64,000 nucleotides of DNA from Desulfuromonas sp. (GCA_002868905.1 PKUA01000029.1:1-64000); one strand, 5' to 3'; shown: positions 17,529 to 27,648, counted from the stretch's first letter. Program-made: numbers and translations. Notes: generated by a model not told the origin, from the letters alone.

Positions 17529-18716
17529 ATGATTATTGCGGACAAGATCAAAGACTCGATTGACCGGGCCAGTTGGATTCGCAAGATGTTTGAGGAAGGA
17601 GCCCGCCTCTGCAAACAATATGGGGCTGAAAACATCTATGATTTCACGCTCGGAAACCCGACGGTTGAACCGCCTGCCAGATTCTATCAAGAGCTGCAAA
17701 ACCTGGCCAATCATCCTGATCCGGGGATGCACCGCTACATGAACAACGCCGGATATGCCGAAACCCGTCGCGCGGTAGCCGGCAAGATATCCCGCACCGC
17801 CCCCACACCCCTGGAAGAAGATCACGTCATTATGACATGCGGCGCCGGCGGCGCCCTCAACGTTACGCTGAAAACGGTACTCAACCCCGGCGATGAAGTC
17901 ATCATCCTGGCGCCGTTTTTCGTTGAGTACTGCTTCTATATCGAAAATCATGGTGGGACCCCTGTTCAGGTCTGGACCAACCGGGAGACGTTTCAGCTCG
18001 ACATCGCCGCCATCGAGGCAGCGATAACCCCCCAGACCCGCGCCATTATCATCAACAGCCCAAACAATCCGACCGGCGTTATCTATCCTGAATCGTCGTT
18101 GCAGCAACTGGGCGAGCTGCTGACGAAAACCAGGGACAAGTCCGGGCAACGGATTCTGGTGATTTCGGATGAACCCTATGCGCGAATCAGCTACGACGGC
18201 GTCACCGTCCCCAATATTTTCAATTCTATCGATGATGCCGTCATCGTGACCTCTCACTCCAAGGACCTGGCCCTACCCGGAGAGCGGATCGGCTACCTGG
18301 CCGCCAACCCCGTGATGGCCGATGTCGATCTTTTTATCGATGGGGCCACTTTTGCCAACCGCACCCTCGGGTTCGTCAATGCCCCCGCACTCTCGCAGCG
18401 ACTGGTTGCCAACCTGCAGGATGAGAGCGTCGACATCGACGCCTACCAACTCAAGCGGGACCTGCTCTACGAAGAATTGAGTGGGTTGGGTTTCAAAATG
18501 GTCAAGCCATCCGGGGCGTTCTACCTCTTTCCCCGCTCTCCGCTGGAAGATGACGTCGAGTTTGTCAAGCGCGCGCAGCATCACCACCTGTTGCTGGTAC
18601 CCGGCAGCGGCTTCGGCGCCCCGGGCTTTTTCCGCATCGCCTATTGTATCGACCTCTCCATTATTGAACGGAGCCTGCCGGCCTGGCGAAATCTGGCACG
18701 TGATTTGGGGATGTAA
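17529..18716 (+). CDS. PLP-dependent class I/II aminotransferase
   Basis: A 395-residue fold-type I aminotransferase. TLGNPTVEPP is the N-terminal substrate loop, INSPNNPTGVIYPE holds the PLP-binding Asn, ISDEPYARISYDG holds the Asp/Tyr that contact the cofactor, and SHSKDLALPGERIGYLAAN holds the Schiff-base Lys. The C-terminal Arg for the substrate carboxylate is probably in FFRIAYC. Family members act on aspartate or aromatic amino acids. Divergent placement next to pheA-tyrA suggests a role in Phe/Tyr transamination, but this is context only. A ribosome-binding site (AAGGAGCAACCT) precedes the ATG. Confidence 0.92.
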   Translation: MIIADKIKDSIDRASWIRKMFEEGARLCKQYGAENIYDFTLGNPTVEPPARFYQELQNLANHPDPGMHRYMNNAGYAETRRAVAGKISRTAPTPLEEDHVIMTCGAGGALNVTLKTVLNPGDEVIILAPFFVEYCFYIENHGGTPVQVWTNRETFQLDIAAIEAAITPQTRAIIINSPNNPTGVIYPESSLQQLGELLTKTRDKSGQRILVISDEPYARISYDGVTVPNIFNSIDDAVIVTSHSKDLALPGERIGYLAANPVMADVDLFIDGATFANRTLGFVNAPALSQRLVANLQDESVDIDAYQLKRDLLYEELSGLGFKMVKPSGAFYLFPRSPLEDDVEFVKRAQHHHLLLVPGSGFGAPGFFRIAYCIDLSIIERSLPAWRNLARDLGM

Positions 18717-18751
18717 ACCGGAACAACCTAAGATGAATTGATACCATTGCT

Positions 18752-18826
18752 GTAGAGACGTCCCGGCGGGACGTCTTCATTTCATCTACAACCAAAAAAC
18801 GAGACGTCCCGGCGGGACGTCTCTAC
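18752..18826. repeat. Paired palindromic hairpins, GTAGAGACG/CGTCTCTAC family
   Basis: Two copies of the 21-base palindrome AGACGTCCCGGCGGGACGTCT lie 28 bases apart. The left copy carries GTAG on its outer side and the right copy carries CTAC, so the pair forms one larger inverted unit. It lies in the convergent gap between the aminotransferase and recJ. Neither hairpin is followed by a T-run, so a classical terminator is unlikely. Related elements occur at 21459-21488 and 54513-54626. Confidence 0.85.
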
Positions 18827-18837
18827 TCTTTACTGAC

Positions 18838-20562
18838 CTACCCTTCAGTCGGCCGTAGCGCCTTCACCCTGAGCTGAAGCGATTCGCGCCCGTTCCAGCG
18901 ATTGACTCCGACAGTGCAGAGCATATCGACCACCCCGTGCAGCATTTCACGCTGATCCATCATGCCGAAGGCGACACAGGCGGCACTGAAACCGCCCTGG
19001 CAGGCGGTAAACCGTAAATGTTCCCCCTGCTTGCCGAGTGATGCGACCTGGACCGGTTCAACCTGCCTGACCATAAAGATCGGCTCAGGGTTGCCGATAC
19101 CGAATGGCGCAAGTATTTCAAGTTCCATGGCCCAGTCCAGGCTCACCTCATCCAGCGTAATCTCTTCATCGTAATAAAAAGTCGGTATGAGATCTTCTTC
19201 GGCAACACGATCATCGACCGTCTGCTCGAACAGCTTTGCAAAGCTGGCAAAGGAGTCGCGTGTGACACCCAGACCGGCGGCAGCAGCGTGCCCGCCAAAC
19301 GCAGTCAAGTGATCCGAGCACGCCGCCAGTCCTTCGTAAAGATGAAAACCGGCTGCGGACCGCGCCGACCCTTTCCCATCGTCTCCGTCAAAAGCGACAA
19401 GCACTGTGGGTCGATGGAACCTCTCCACGAGACGGCTGGCGACGATACCGATAACTCCCTGGTGCCAACCATCATCCCCCAGAACGATGGATTTCCGGTC
19501 AGGGGCATCCTGCAGTTCCAGCAAGGCCGCATCAAGGGTCTGTTTCTCCAGGTCTTGCCTCTCACGGTTCCACTGATCGAGTTGACCAGCTATCGCACCA
19601 ACCTCCTGTTCATCTTCGGACAACAGCAGCCTGACTCCGAGCGCAGCATCCTCCAGTCTGCCGGCGGCATTTAACCTGGGGGCCAACCGGAACCCGACCG
19701 CACCGCAGTTAACCTCCTTGACATCCGCCACCTTTTTCAAGGCCTTGATTCCTGACCGGCTGGTCGAACTCATCAGCTTTAATCCCTGTTTGGCCAGGGT
19801 GCGATTCAAACCACGGAGAGGTACAAGATCCGCGATCGTGCCCAGGGCAACTAGATCGAGTACCCGCCGCAGATCAAACTCTTTACGTTCACCAAATGCA
19901 CCCGTATCACGCAGGTGCCGCCGCAAACCAACGAGCAGGAAAAATGCAACGCCGACTCCTGCCAGCGATTTGAACGGGAATTGGCAGCCAGGCTGTAACG
20001 GATTCAGTATGGCAATTGAACGAGGCAAATCCTCAGGGGGGTGATGATGATCGGTAATGATGAGGTCGATTCCGAGCTGTGCGGCCAGTTCAGCTTCTTC
20101 ATGTGCGGAAATTCCGCAATCGACAGATAAGATCAGCTTGGTCCCATCTGCGGCGGTGGAACGGATCGCTTCGGCAGACAGGCCATAACCGTGATGAAGT
20201 CGCAAAGGCAGAAAGTAGTCGACGTTGGCACCGAAGGCCGAGAGAACTTCCACCAGCATGCTCGCGCCGCTGATGCCGTCCACATCATAATCCCCATGAA
20301 CAAGAATCGGCTCCCCGGCTGTGATCGCATCCGCCAACCGCGCTACTGCGACCTCCATACCGAGCATCAACGACGGGTCGGGGAGACCCGCCAGTCGAGA
20401 ATCGAGGAATTCTGCAACCTGATCGGTGTCGGAGCAACCTCTGGCCATCAGCAACCCGGCGGTCATCGGTCGCAATCCGAACTTACTACAAACCTGCGAG
20501 ACAAGTAATGTCGGCCGTTCAAATTCCCGGGCTACCCAGCGCCGCTCGGTTACGGCTTCCAT
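18838..20562 (-). CDS. recJ: Single-stranded-DNA-specific exonuclease RecJ
   Basis: A 574-residue DHH-superfamily nuclease. LVHGDYDVDGISGASMLVEV is motif I, LSVDCGIS and LIITDHHHPPEDLP (the DHH motif) follow, and the DHHA1 region contains GSARSAAGFHLYEGLAAC and FGGHAAAAGLGV. RecJ degrades single strands 5' to 3' during recombination and mismatch repair. The start overlaps the stop of the upstream beta-helix lipoprotein by 13 bases. Its place at the end of the sec operon recurs in this bacterial group. Confidence 0.97.
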   Translation of the reverse strand: MEAVTERRWVAREFERPTLLVSQVCSKFGLRPMTAGLLMARGCSDTDQVAEFLDSRLAGLPDPSLMLGMEVAVARLADAITAGEPILVHGDYDVDGISGASMLVEVLSAFGANVDYFLPLRLHHGYGLSAEAIRSTAADGTKLILSVDCGISAHEEAELAAQLGIDLIITDHHHPPEDLPRSIAILNPLQPGCQFPFKSLAGVGVAFFLLVGLRRHLRDTGAFGERKEFDLRRVLDLVALGTIADLVPLRGLNRTLAKQGLKLMSSTSRSGIKALKKVADVKEVNCGAVGFRLAPRLNAAGRLEDAALGVRLLLSEDEQEVGAIAGQLDQWNRERQDLEKQTLDAALLELQDAPDRKSIVLGDDGWHQGVIGIVASRLVERFHRPTVLVAFDGDDGKGSARSAAGFHLYEGLAACSDHLTAFGGHAAAAGLGVTRDSFASFAKLFEQTVDDRVAEEDLIPTFYYDEEITLDEVSLDWAMELEILAPFGIGNPEPIFMVRQVEPVQVASLGKQGEHLRFTACQGGFSAACVAFGMMDQREMLHGVVDMLCTVGVNRWNGRESLQLRVKALRPTEG

Positions 20563-21431
20563 GCTGTACCCGCTGTGCTGATGGGTGAACCAGCTATCGG
20601 ATGGAAGCGGACCCGACCTAGATGGCTGTCGAGCCTGTAATCGAACAAGGTCGATTCGATGGCCTTAACCTCCGTCGTGCCCCACCAGTTTCCAGGGAGA
20701 AGGACATCCTCGTTGACTTCCTCGCCGAGAACAACCTGGTAATCGAGGTTATTTACAAAGTTGTTTTGTGAAACAAGAAAATCTCTTGGGTGGGATGTAA
20801 TAAACAACCCCTTACGATTGTCTTTTAAGACGTTGTAACGAATCACCGGTGAACCGAAATGAAACCGGATCGCCGTATGGTTCTGAATGAAGTTGTTGTG
20901 TTCTGCCACAATGTCGCTGGAATGGAAACGCAGTCCGACCAGGTTGGACCGGAACAAAGACTGCCTGACCACCACCTTCGATTCCTGAATATGGAGCGCG
21001 CTGTCCGCCCCTTCGAAAATGCAGAAAGAGAAACGTGCGTCCGGACTCTGCATGATGTTGACCCCACCCCAGGGAGAGGGAGATTCAACCGAATTGTCGG
21101 AGGTAAACTTTATGGGCGCATCAGGAGTGCCCTCGGCGACAACACTCCCCTTGATGATCAGTTCACTACCGACAAAATGGGGATGGTCCTGAAACAAATC
21201 TGTTCCCGGCTCTGCTTCTGAAAAAGAGATGACGGTGCCAGGCTGAATTTTCAAGGAGGAATCTTTGGCAAATACAACGTCACCAGCGATCCGTATATTC
21301 CCCTCCCAACGATGTGACCCGTGTAGTTCGGAACCGGCAATCATCTGGACGCTTGACACTGGAGAACAGGAGGCAGTGGTTATCAGGACCCCTATAGAAA
21401 GTATGATGTTAGCAAAAAAACGACTTTCCAT
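20550..21431 (-). CDS. Lipoprotein with right-handed parallel beta-helix repeats
   Basis: A 293-residue protein with a signal sequence ending in the lipobox TTASC (Cys about 22). The body consists of parallel beta-helix turns (LHIQESKVVVRQSLFRSN, LRFHSSDIVAEHNNFIQNHT, IRFHFGSPVIRYNVLKDNRK) like PbH1/NosD-type repeats, followed by LLPGNWWGTTEV, a motif often seen after such repeats. No catalytic residues of pectate lyases could be recognised, so binding or envelope structure is as likely as catalysis. It overlaps recJ and may be expressed from the palindromic gap upstream. Confidence 0.82.
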   Translation of the reverse strand: MESRFFANIILSIGVLITTASCSPVSSVQMIAGSELHGSHRWEGNIRIAGDVVFAKDSSLKIQPGTVISFSEAEPGTDLFQDHPHFVGSELIIKGSVVAEGTPDAPIKFTSDNSVESPSPWGGVNIMQSPDARFSFCIFEGADSALHIQESKVVVRQSLFRSNLVGLRFHSSDIVAEHNNFIQNHTAIRFHFGSPVIRYNVLKDNRKGLFITSHPRDFLVSQNNFVNNLDYQVVLGEEVNEDVLLPGNWWGTTEVKAIESTLFDYRLDSHLGRVRFHPIAGSPISTAGTAWKP

Positions 21432-21458
21432 ATTTGATGGTTGGACTCATTTTTTGTA

Positions 21459-21488
21459 GGTAGAGACGTTGCATGCAACGTCTCTACC
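21459..21488. repeat. Perfect 30-base palindrome, GTAGAGACG family
   Basis: GGTAGAGACGTTGCA and its exact reverse complement meet without a spacer, so all 30 bases are self-complementary. The ends are the same as in the copies at 18752 and 54601, but the core (TTGCATGCAA) is different. It sits just upstream of the beta-helix lipoprotein gene. Confidence 0.88.
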
Positions 21489-21508
21489 TCTTCCTAAAAA
21501 GACATACG

Positions 21509-21541
21509 ACAAAAAGGCCGAACAGCGTTCGGCCTTTTTGT
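21509..21541. terminator. Rho-independent terminator after the secDF-TPR operon
   Basis: The arms CAAAAAGGCCGAAC and GTTCGGCCTTTTTG are perfectly complementary around an AGC loop, and each is followed by a T-run on its strand. It ends transcription of the TPR gene at 21550 and would also work in the opposite direction. Confidence 0.9.
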
Positions 21542-21549
21542 CAGACATG

Positions 21550-22164
21550 TTACTTAGACTGGTCTGGAAGCGGCGGGTGACCTTCAGGCAGCTCCATGTT
21601 GCCCGCACCCTTTAAAGCGTCCAGCTCCCTTTGGACCTGGGCCGCTCCTTGTCCGCCGGGATTGAGTTTCAGATACTTTTCCCAGGCCTCGACCGCATTC
21701 GGCAAATCCTGCAGATCATAGCGATAGACGATGCCCTGATTGAAAAGACTCTGAATATGTCTCGGATCGAGCTCGTTCGCCTTCTTGAAGTTCTCGATCG
21801 CCTTGTCGTACCAGCCGAGTTGGCGGAACATGACGCCCTGATCGGTCAGCACGTTCGGGTCATTCGGATCGAGCGCCAACGCCTTGTCATAGGCATCGAC
21901 AGCTTTCATCGGCTGCTGGGAGTCGAAATATTTATGACCCAGCTGGACCCAGGCGTTGCGGTTTTCCGGGTCCTTGGCGACGACCCCTTCCAGAATCCTG
22001 ATATCTTCCTGGAAGTTAACAGCAGGTGCCGGGGCTGAGGCCGGCGGTGCTGCCGTACGTCCCGGCGAGGAGCCTTTCTGCATCCACATCGTCCCCCCGA
22101 CACCGAGCAGAATGCCGATGACCAGGGCGACGCCCATCATAACGATCGTTTCCTTGTTTTCCAT
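21550..22164 (-). CDS. Membrane-anchored TPR protein
   Basis: A 204-residue protein with one N-terminal membrane helix (VMMGVALVIGILLGVGGTMW), an Ala/Pro-rich linker, and about four TPR units (residues 60-185, for example AVDAYDKALALDPNDPNVLT). The start is coupled to the secF stop (TAATG). Membrane-anchored TPR proteins like this serve as assembly platforms, and the sec context suggests a role at the translocon or in export quality control. That role is inferred from position only. Confidence 0.85.
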   Translation of the reverse strand: MENKETIVMMGVALVIGILLGVGGTMWMQKGSSPGRTAAPPASAPAPAVNFQEDIRILEGVVAKDPENRNAWVQLGHKYFDSQQPMKAVDAYDKALALDPNDPNVLTDQGVMFRQLGWYDKAIENFKKANELDPRHIQSLFNQGIVYRYDLQDLPNAVEAWEKYLKLNPGGQGAAQVQRELDALKGAGNMELPEGHPPLPDQSK

Positions 22165-23096
22165 TACGCTTTCTCCCCGGCTGCTTTGGCAGCACGGCTC
22201 GCCTTGCGGTAATCGTCCCAGAAAATCAGCAACGGGCTCGCCACGAAAATGGACGAGTAGGTACCGATCAGGACACCGACCAGCATGGCAAAAGCAAAGT
22301 TATGGATGACACCGCCGCCGAAAACAAACAGGGCGATTAACACCATCAATGTCGTACCGGAAGTCAACAAGGTCCGGGACAGGGTTTCGTTAATGCTCCG
22401 GTTGACAATCTTGGTAAAGCCTTCCTTGTTGTAACGACCCATGTTCTCGCGAATCCGATCATAAACGATGATGGTGTCGTTGAGGGAATAGCCGATGATA
22501 GCCAGGAATGCGGCAATAATCGGCAGATCGATCTCCCGTCCGGAAAGCGAAAAGGCACCGATGGTAATCGCCACGTCATGGACCAGGGCGAGAATGGCAC
22601 CAACGGCAAACCTGAACTCGAAGCGCAGGGTGATGTAAATCAGGATTGCTACCATCGCGAAAAGAATCGCCTTATAGCCCTTCTCCCGCAAGTCTTCACC
22701 AACTTGCGGACCGACCATCTCGATCCGGCGCATTTCAACCTTCTCTTCACCGTACTCAGTTTTGAGCGCCGAGGTAACCTGCTGCCCAATCCCCTTCATC
22801 TCGGTGGAGCTGCTCTGGGTCCTGATCAGGTATTCCTTGGCGTCATCACCGAACTGCTGGACCACCACGTTGCCGAGGTCCAGGCTCTGCAAACCGTCCT
22901 TGATGTCGGTGGCGCTGGTGTTGTCGGCAAAACGAACCTGGATCAGGGTGCCGCCGGCAAAGTCGATGCCATACTCGGGGCCACCCTTAACAACCAGGGA
23001 GGCCAGTCCGATAACGATCAGAGCTATCGATACGATCACCGCAATTTTGCGACGTCCGACAAAATCGATGTTGATATCCGGTTTAACCAACTGCAT
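22164..23096 (-). CDS. secF: Protein translocase subunit SecF
   Basis: A 310-residue RND-type membrane protein with six helices. GIDFAGGTLIQVRFADN lies in the first periplasmic domain and SLNDTIIVYDRIREN in the fourth helix region is the SecF signature. With SecD it uses the proton gradient to pull secreted proteins through SecYEG. The gene begins after a TAAGGAG ribosome-binding site, 11 bases after secD. Confidence 0.98.
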   Translation of the reverse strand: MQLVKPDINIDFVGRRKIAVIVSIALIVIGLASLVVKGGPEYGIDFAGGTLIQVRFADNTSATDIKDGLQSLDLGNVVVQQFGDDAKEYLIRTQSSSTEMKGIGQQVTSALKTEYGEEKVEMRRIEMVGPQVGEDLREKGYKAILFAMVAILIYITLRFEFRFAVGAILALVHDVAITIGAFSLSGREIDLPIIAAFLAIIGYSLNDTIIVYDRIRENMGRYNKEGFTKIVNRSINETLSRTLLTSGTTLMVLIALFVFGGGVIHNFAFAMLVGVLIGTYSSIFVASPLLIFWDDYRKASRAAKAAGEKA

Positions 23097-23107
23097 GACT
23101 GGACTCC

Positions 23108-24694
23108 TTAAATACTCAGGCGCTTAACCTGGTTCCGTTCCAGGAAGAAATCATAAATCACCCGCGTAACAAAGATCGCGGTGAACATGGATGCGAGGAT
23201 GCCGATGGAAAGCGTGACGGCAAACCCCTTGACCGGACCGGTTCCGAACTGAAAAAGAACCAGAGCAGCAATCAGGGTGGTCACGTTGGCGTCAACGATC
23301 GTGATCAACGCCTTGCCGTAGCCGACGGCTACGGAATTCCGCGCATTCTTCCCGGCTCGCAACTCCTCCCTGATCCGCTCGAAGATCAAGACATTGGCAT
23401 CAACCGCCATACCGATGGTCAGAACGATACCGGCAATACCCGGCAGGGTCAGGGTCGCCTTGAACATGCTGAGCATGGCGAGGATAAAGACGATATTGAG
23501 TGCCAGGGCGAGGTTGGCAATCAACCCGGAGAGTCGATAGTAGATCAGGATCGCAGCAACGACCAGCAAACCACCGATAATGACCGACAGGATGCCCTGG
23601 TTGATCGAATCCTGGCCGAGAGACGCCCCGACCGAGCGATCCTCGAGTATTTCCACAGGTGCCGGCAATGAACCGGCCCGGAGCACGATGGCGAGGTCGG
23701 TCGCCTCCTGCTCGGTAAAGGATCCGCTGATCGAGGCGTTGCCTCCGGAGATCCTCTCCTGAATCACAGGGGCTGAATAAATCGTATCGTCCAGCACAAT
23801 GGCCATCCGATTGCCGACATTCGCTGCGGTGACCTGGTCAAAGCGCTTGGCCCCGACGGAATTGAACTTGATCGAAACGTAGGGTTTGTTAAAACGCGTA
23901 TCGATCTGCACCTGGGCGTCTTCAAGCAGGTCGCCGGTCAACACGGTCTTGCTCTGAACCACCATCGGGTTTTCTGAAACGGCACCGGTCTTGCTGTCAA
24001 CCTGCCGCTCGTAGAGGACCTGGGTACCCGGGGGAAGAGTGTCCTGCGGACTGACATTGTCAGCCAGCATTTTAAACTCAAGCCGGGCAGTCCTGCCGAT
24101 CAGGGCAATGGCGCGATCCCGATCCTTGATCCCCGGAAGCTGGATCAGGATGCGATTATCACTCTGGAGTTGCAGGGTCGGTTCGCTGACACCGAACTGG
24201 TCGACCCTGTTCCTGAGGGTCTCCAGAGCCTGGCGCACAGCGTAATCCTTGACATTGGTCACTTCCTGGTCACTCAACCGGAAATGCTTGAGGATATAAC
24301 CGCCGCTGTCCGTCAGGGTCAGCGGTTCGAGGTTGGGAAAGTTCTCCTTCATCAAGCCATCGACTTCGAGTCCCGCCGCATCGTCATAAACGGTCACGGC
24401 CAGCTGAGCCCCCGGACGGCGTTCGACACGCTTGAAGATAATATCCTTCTCCCGCATCAAGGTCTCGGTCTGATCGACCAGACTGTCAACCCGGCTTTCA
24501 ACCGCCTTGTCGACATCAACTCCGAGGACCAGGTGCATCCCTCCCTGAAGATCAAGGCCGAGATGAATCGGGTCAAAAGCCTTCAGCCATATTTCAGGCA
24601 AGCTCTCTTTTGCCATGGTCGGTGCTAACGCAGCGAAGGCGAGCACCAGGCAGCAGACCACGATAAGTCCCCGCCACTTTACACTTTTCGACAT
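23108..24694 (-). CDS. secD: Protein translocase subunit SecD
   Basis: A 528-residue partner of SecF. HLGLDLQGGMHLVLGVDVD marks the first periplasmic region, LRNRVDQFGVSEPTLQLQ and ELKNRI-type IQLPGIKDRDRAIALIG follow, and TIGMAVDANVLIFERIREEL is the membrane signature with the proton-relay Asp. An AAAGGAG ribosome-binding site lies just upstream. The yajC gene precedes it by 50 bases, which gives the normal yajC-secD-secF operon. Confidence 0.98.
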   Translation of the reverse strand: MSKSVKWRGLIVVCCLVLAFAALAPTMAKESLPEIWLKAFDPIHLGLDLQGGMHLVLGVDVDKAVESRVDSLVDQTETLMREKDIIFKRVERRPGAQLAVTVYDDAAGLEVDGLMKENFPNLEPLTLTDSGGYILKHFRLSDQEVTNVKDYAVRQALETLRNRVDQFGVSEPTLQLQSDNRILIQLPGIKDRDRAIALIGRTARLEFKMLADNVSPQDTLPPGTQVLYERQVDSKTGAVSENPMVVQSKTVLTGDLLEDAQVQIDTRFNKPYVSIKFNSVGAKRFDQVTAANVGNRMAIVLDDTIYSAPVIQERISGGNASISGSFTEQEATDLAIVLRAGSLPAPVEILEDRSVGASLGQDSINQGILSVIIGGLLVVAAILIYYRLSGLIANLALALNIVFILAMLSMFKATLTLPGIAGIVLTIGMAVDANVLIFERIREELRAGKNARNSVAVGYGKALITIVDANVTTLIAALVLFQFGTGPVKGFAVTLSIGILASMFTAIFVTRVIYDFFLERNQVKRLSI

Positions 24695-24744
24695 GATTGC
24701 TCAGGTCTCCTTTCCCAAACAGAAAACCGACGACGTTGCCGGTA

Positions 24745-25062
24745 TTACCCTTCTTCCTGGCCGGCTTTGCCGACGATGGAACTGCGATTGAATTTCATTT
24801 TGACCCCGGAAGCAACTTCGAGGGTCACGGTCGTTTCGTACAACTGAACAATTTTGCCATGAACACCACCGGCCGTCACGACCTGTTCTCCGACCTGCAT
24901 CTGTTCGACCAGTTCCTTGTGTTGTTTGGCTCGCTTCTGCTGAGGACGGATCAGCAAAAAGTAGAAAATCGCAAACATCACGACCAGCATGATGATATTT
25001 CCGTAGGGATTTCCTCCCTGAGCGGACGCTTCACCTGCCATTGCGAATGCATTTGTTACCAT
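24745..25062 (-). CDS. yajC: Preprotein translocase subunit YajC
   Basis: A 105-residue single-span membrane protein (IIMLVVMFAIFYFLLIRPQQ) with the YajC signature RPQQKRAKQHKELVEQMQVG and a cytoplasmic beta domain (VVTAGGVHGKIVQLYETTVT). YajC joins SecDF in the holo-translocon. A strong AAAGGAGG ribosome-binding site precedes the ATG. It follows tgt by 53 bases, as in many proteobacteria. Confidence 0.97.
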   Translation of the reverse strand: MVTNAFAMAGEASAQGGNPYGNIIMLVVMFAIFYFLLIRPQQKRAKQHKELVEQMQVGEQVVTAGGVHGKIVQLYETTVTLEVASGVKMKFNRSSIVGKAGQEEG

Positions 25063-25115
25063 GTGTTTCCTCCTTTATAACCTTGGAAATGAGAACCTGA
25101 AAACTATCTATCCTG

Positions 25116-26276
<1,161 letters not shown>

Positions 26277-26296
26277 CTACAGTGCTTTAAAAGCGA

Positions 26297-27334
26297 TTAT
26301 TCAATCAGCATACAATCGCCGTAGCTGAAAAACCGGAAACGGTCTCGAACAGCTTTCTCGTAAGCCTGTAACAGAAACTCCTTGCCGGCAAAAGCTGAAA
26401 CCAACATCAGCAGGGTCGACTTCGGCAGGTGAAAGTTCGTGACCAATGCATCAACGATTTGGAAATTGAACCCCGGAGTTATAAACAAATCGGTTTCACC
26501 CTTCCCGGGAGCAACCCTCCCAGTCCGCGCAACCGACTCCAGTACCCTGACCGACGTGGTCCCGAGAGCAATGACCCGTCGGCCCTGCTCTTTGGCCTCG
26601 TTGATGGTCAAAGCAGAAGATTCGGAGACCTCGAACAGTTCCTTGTGCATCCTGTGCTCGGACAGGTTCTCCACCCGTACCGGGAGAAAAGTCCCGATAC
26701 CGACATGAAGTGTCACCGGACAGGTCTCAACCCCTCTGCTCCGAAGTCTGTCGAGGACTGCACGGCTGAAATGCAAACCGGCTGTCGGGGCCGCGAGCGC
26801 ACCTTCCCTTGCGGCAAAAAGTGTCTGATATCGTTCCGTATCCTGTTTTTCCGCTCTCCGCCGAATGTAAGGAGGCAGCGGGAGCTCTCCATGGCGTTGA
26901 AGCAGGTTGGAAAAATCATCTGAACCGTGAAAGCGAATACGCCGTTGAGGCTCGTCACCTCCGGGGAGCACCACGCCGGTAAAGTTATCCGCGAAAGAGA
27001 TATGGCTCCCTTCACGCGGAGACCTGGATGCCTTGACCAGGCAATGCCAGACCTCGTCGTCCCCCGGCTCCCTTCTTGTCAGCAACAATTCAACCTTCCC
27101 GCCGGAGTCTTTTATACCGAACAGCCGGGCCGGGATAACCCGTGTATCGTTGACCACGAGCAGATCACCCGGGATCAGCAAATCGGGCAATTCTGCGAAC
27201 TCCGTCGCCTCGATCACCCGAGAATCACGATTAAGCACGAGAAGGCGGGAGTCACTTCGCGACGGCGCAGGATACTGGGCGATCAACTCATCTGGCAAGG
27301 AAAAATCGAAATCACTGAGACGTTGATCAGGCAT
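26297..27334 (-). CDS. queA: S-adenosylmethionine:tRNA ribosyltransferase-isomerase
   Basis: About 345 residues from MPDQRLSDFDFSLPDELIAQ, the usual QueA N-terminus. Two further in-frame start codons (TTG and ATG) lie just upstream; the chosen ATG has the better spacing to AAAAGG. QueA adds the ribosyl moiety of SAM to preQ1 in tRNA to make epoxyqueuosine. Signatures are NDTRVIPARLFG, GALAAPTAGLHFSRAVL and VTNFHLPKSTLLMLVSAFAG. No preQ1 riboswitch was found upstream. Confidence 0.97.
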   Translation of the reverse strand: MPDQRLSDFDFSLPDELIAQYPAPSRSDSRLLVLNRDSRVIEATEFAELPDLLIPGDLLVVNDTRVIPARLFGIKDSGGKVELLLTRREPGDDEVWHCLVKASRSPREGSHISFADNFTGVVLPGGDEPQRRIRFHGSDDFSNLLQRHGELPLPPYIRRRAEKQDTERYQTLFAAREGALAAPTAGLHFSRAVLDRLRSRGVETCPVTLHVGIGTFLPVRVENLSEHRMHKELFEVSESSALTINEAKEQGRRVIALGTTSVRVLESVARTGRVAPGKGETDLFITPGFNFQIVDALVTNFHLPKSTLLMLVSAFAGKEFLLQAYEKAVRDRFRFFSYGDCMLIE

Positions 27335-27405
27335 ACACATCAACCTTTTTAAATGATCGGAGCGAAGGAGCTTGGACAGATGTGAAAAAATTTAATCCGG
27401 CCCTG

Positions 27406-27600
27406 TCAGGAAACGTGGTAAATTGCCGCATACACGAGCAACAGGCCGGTTAACATGCAGCCGAATCCGAGGGCGCGCAAACCTGTTTCACCGATCTTGC
27501 TTAACTCCAACAAGGCACGTCGAACACCGGTTGGAGAAAGAAACCAGGGCGCTCCTTCGATGACGAGGACTATTCCGACAATAATCAGTGCCAATTTCAT
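27406..27600 (-). CDS. Small membrane protein, DUF2065/YjeT-like
   Basis: A 64-residue protein from the ATG at 27598-27600 (MKLALIIVGIVLVIEGAPWF). Two hydrophobic helices are separated by LSPTGVRRALLELSKIGETG. This arrangement and the EG.P.fl.P sequence fit DUF2065 (YjeT), whose function is unknown. The longer open frame begins in unrelated upstream sequence. It lies 71 bases before queA and may share its transcript. Confidence 0.82.
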   Translation of the reverse strand: MKLALIIVGIVLVIEGAPWFLSPTGVRRALLELSKIGETGLRALGFGCMLTGLLLVYAAIYHVS

Positions 27601-27632
27601 GAAGAAATCCCTAGGTTTGGAAACGACTTGAC

Positions 27633-27648
27633 TGGCAGGCAACTTGCA
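27633..27648 (+). promoter_or_regulatory. Candidate sigma-54 promoter for the HD-GYP gene
   Basis: TGGCAGGCAACTTGCA has the -24 GG and -12 GC elements exactly ten bases apart and differs little from TGGCACG-N4-TTGCA. It points to the HD-GYP gene, which begins about 205 bases downstream. No enhancer site was identified. Confidence 0.5.

Noticed and set aside
27335-27405. preQ1 riboswitch before queA
   Set aside because: No preQ1 aptamer pattern was found; only a short gap with a ribosome-binding site is present.
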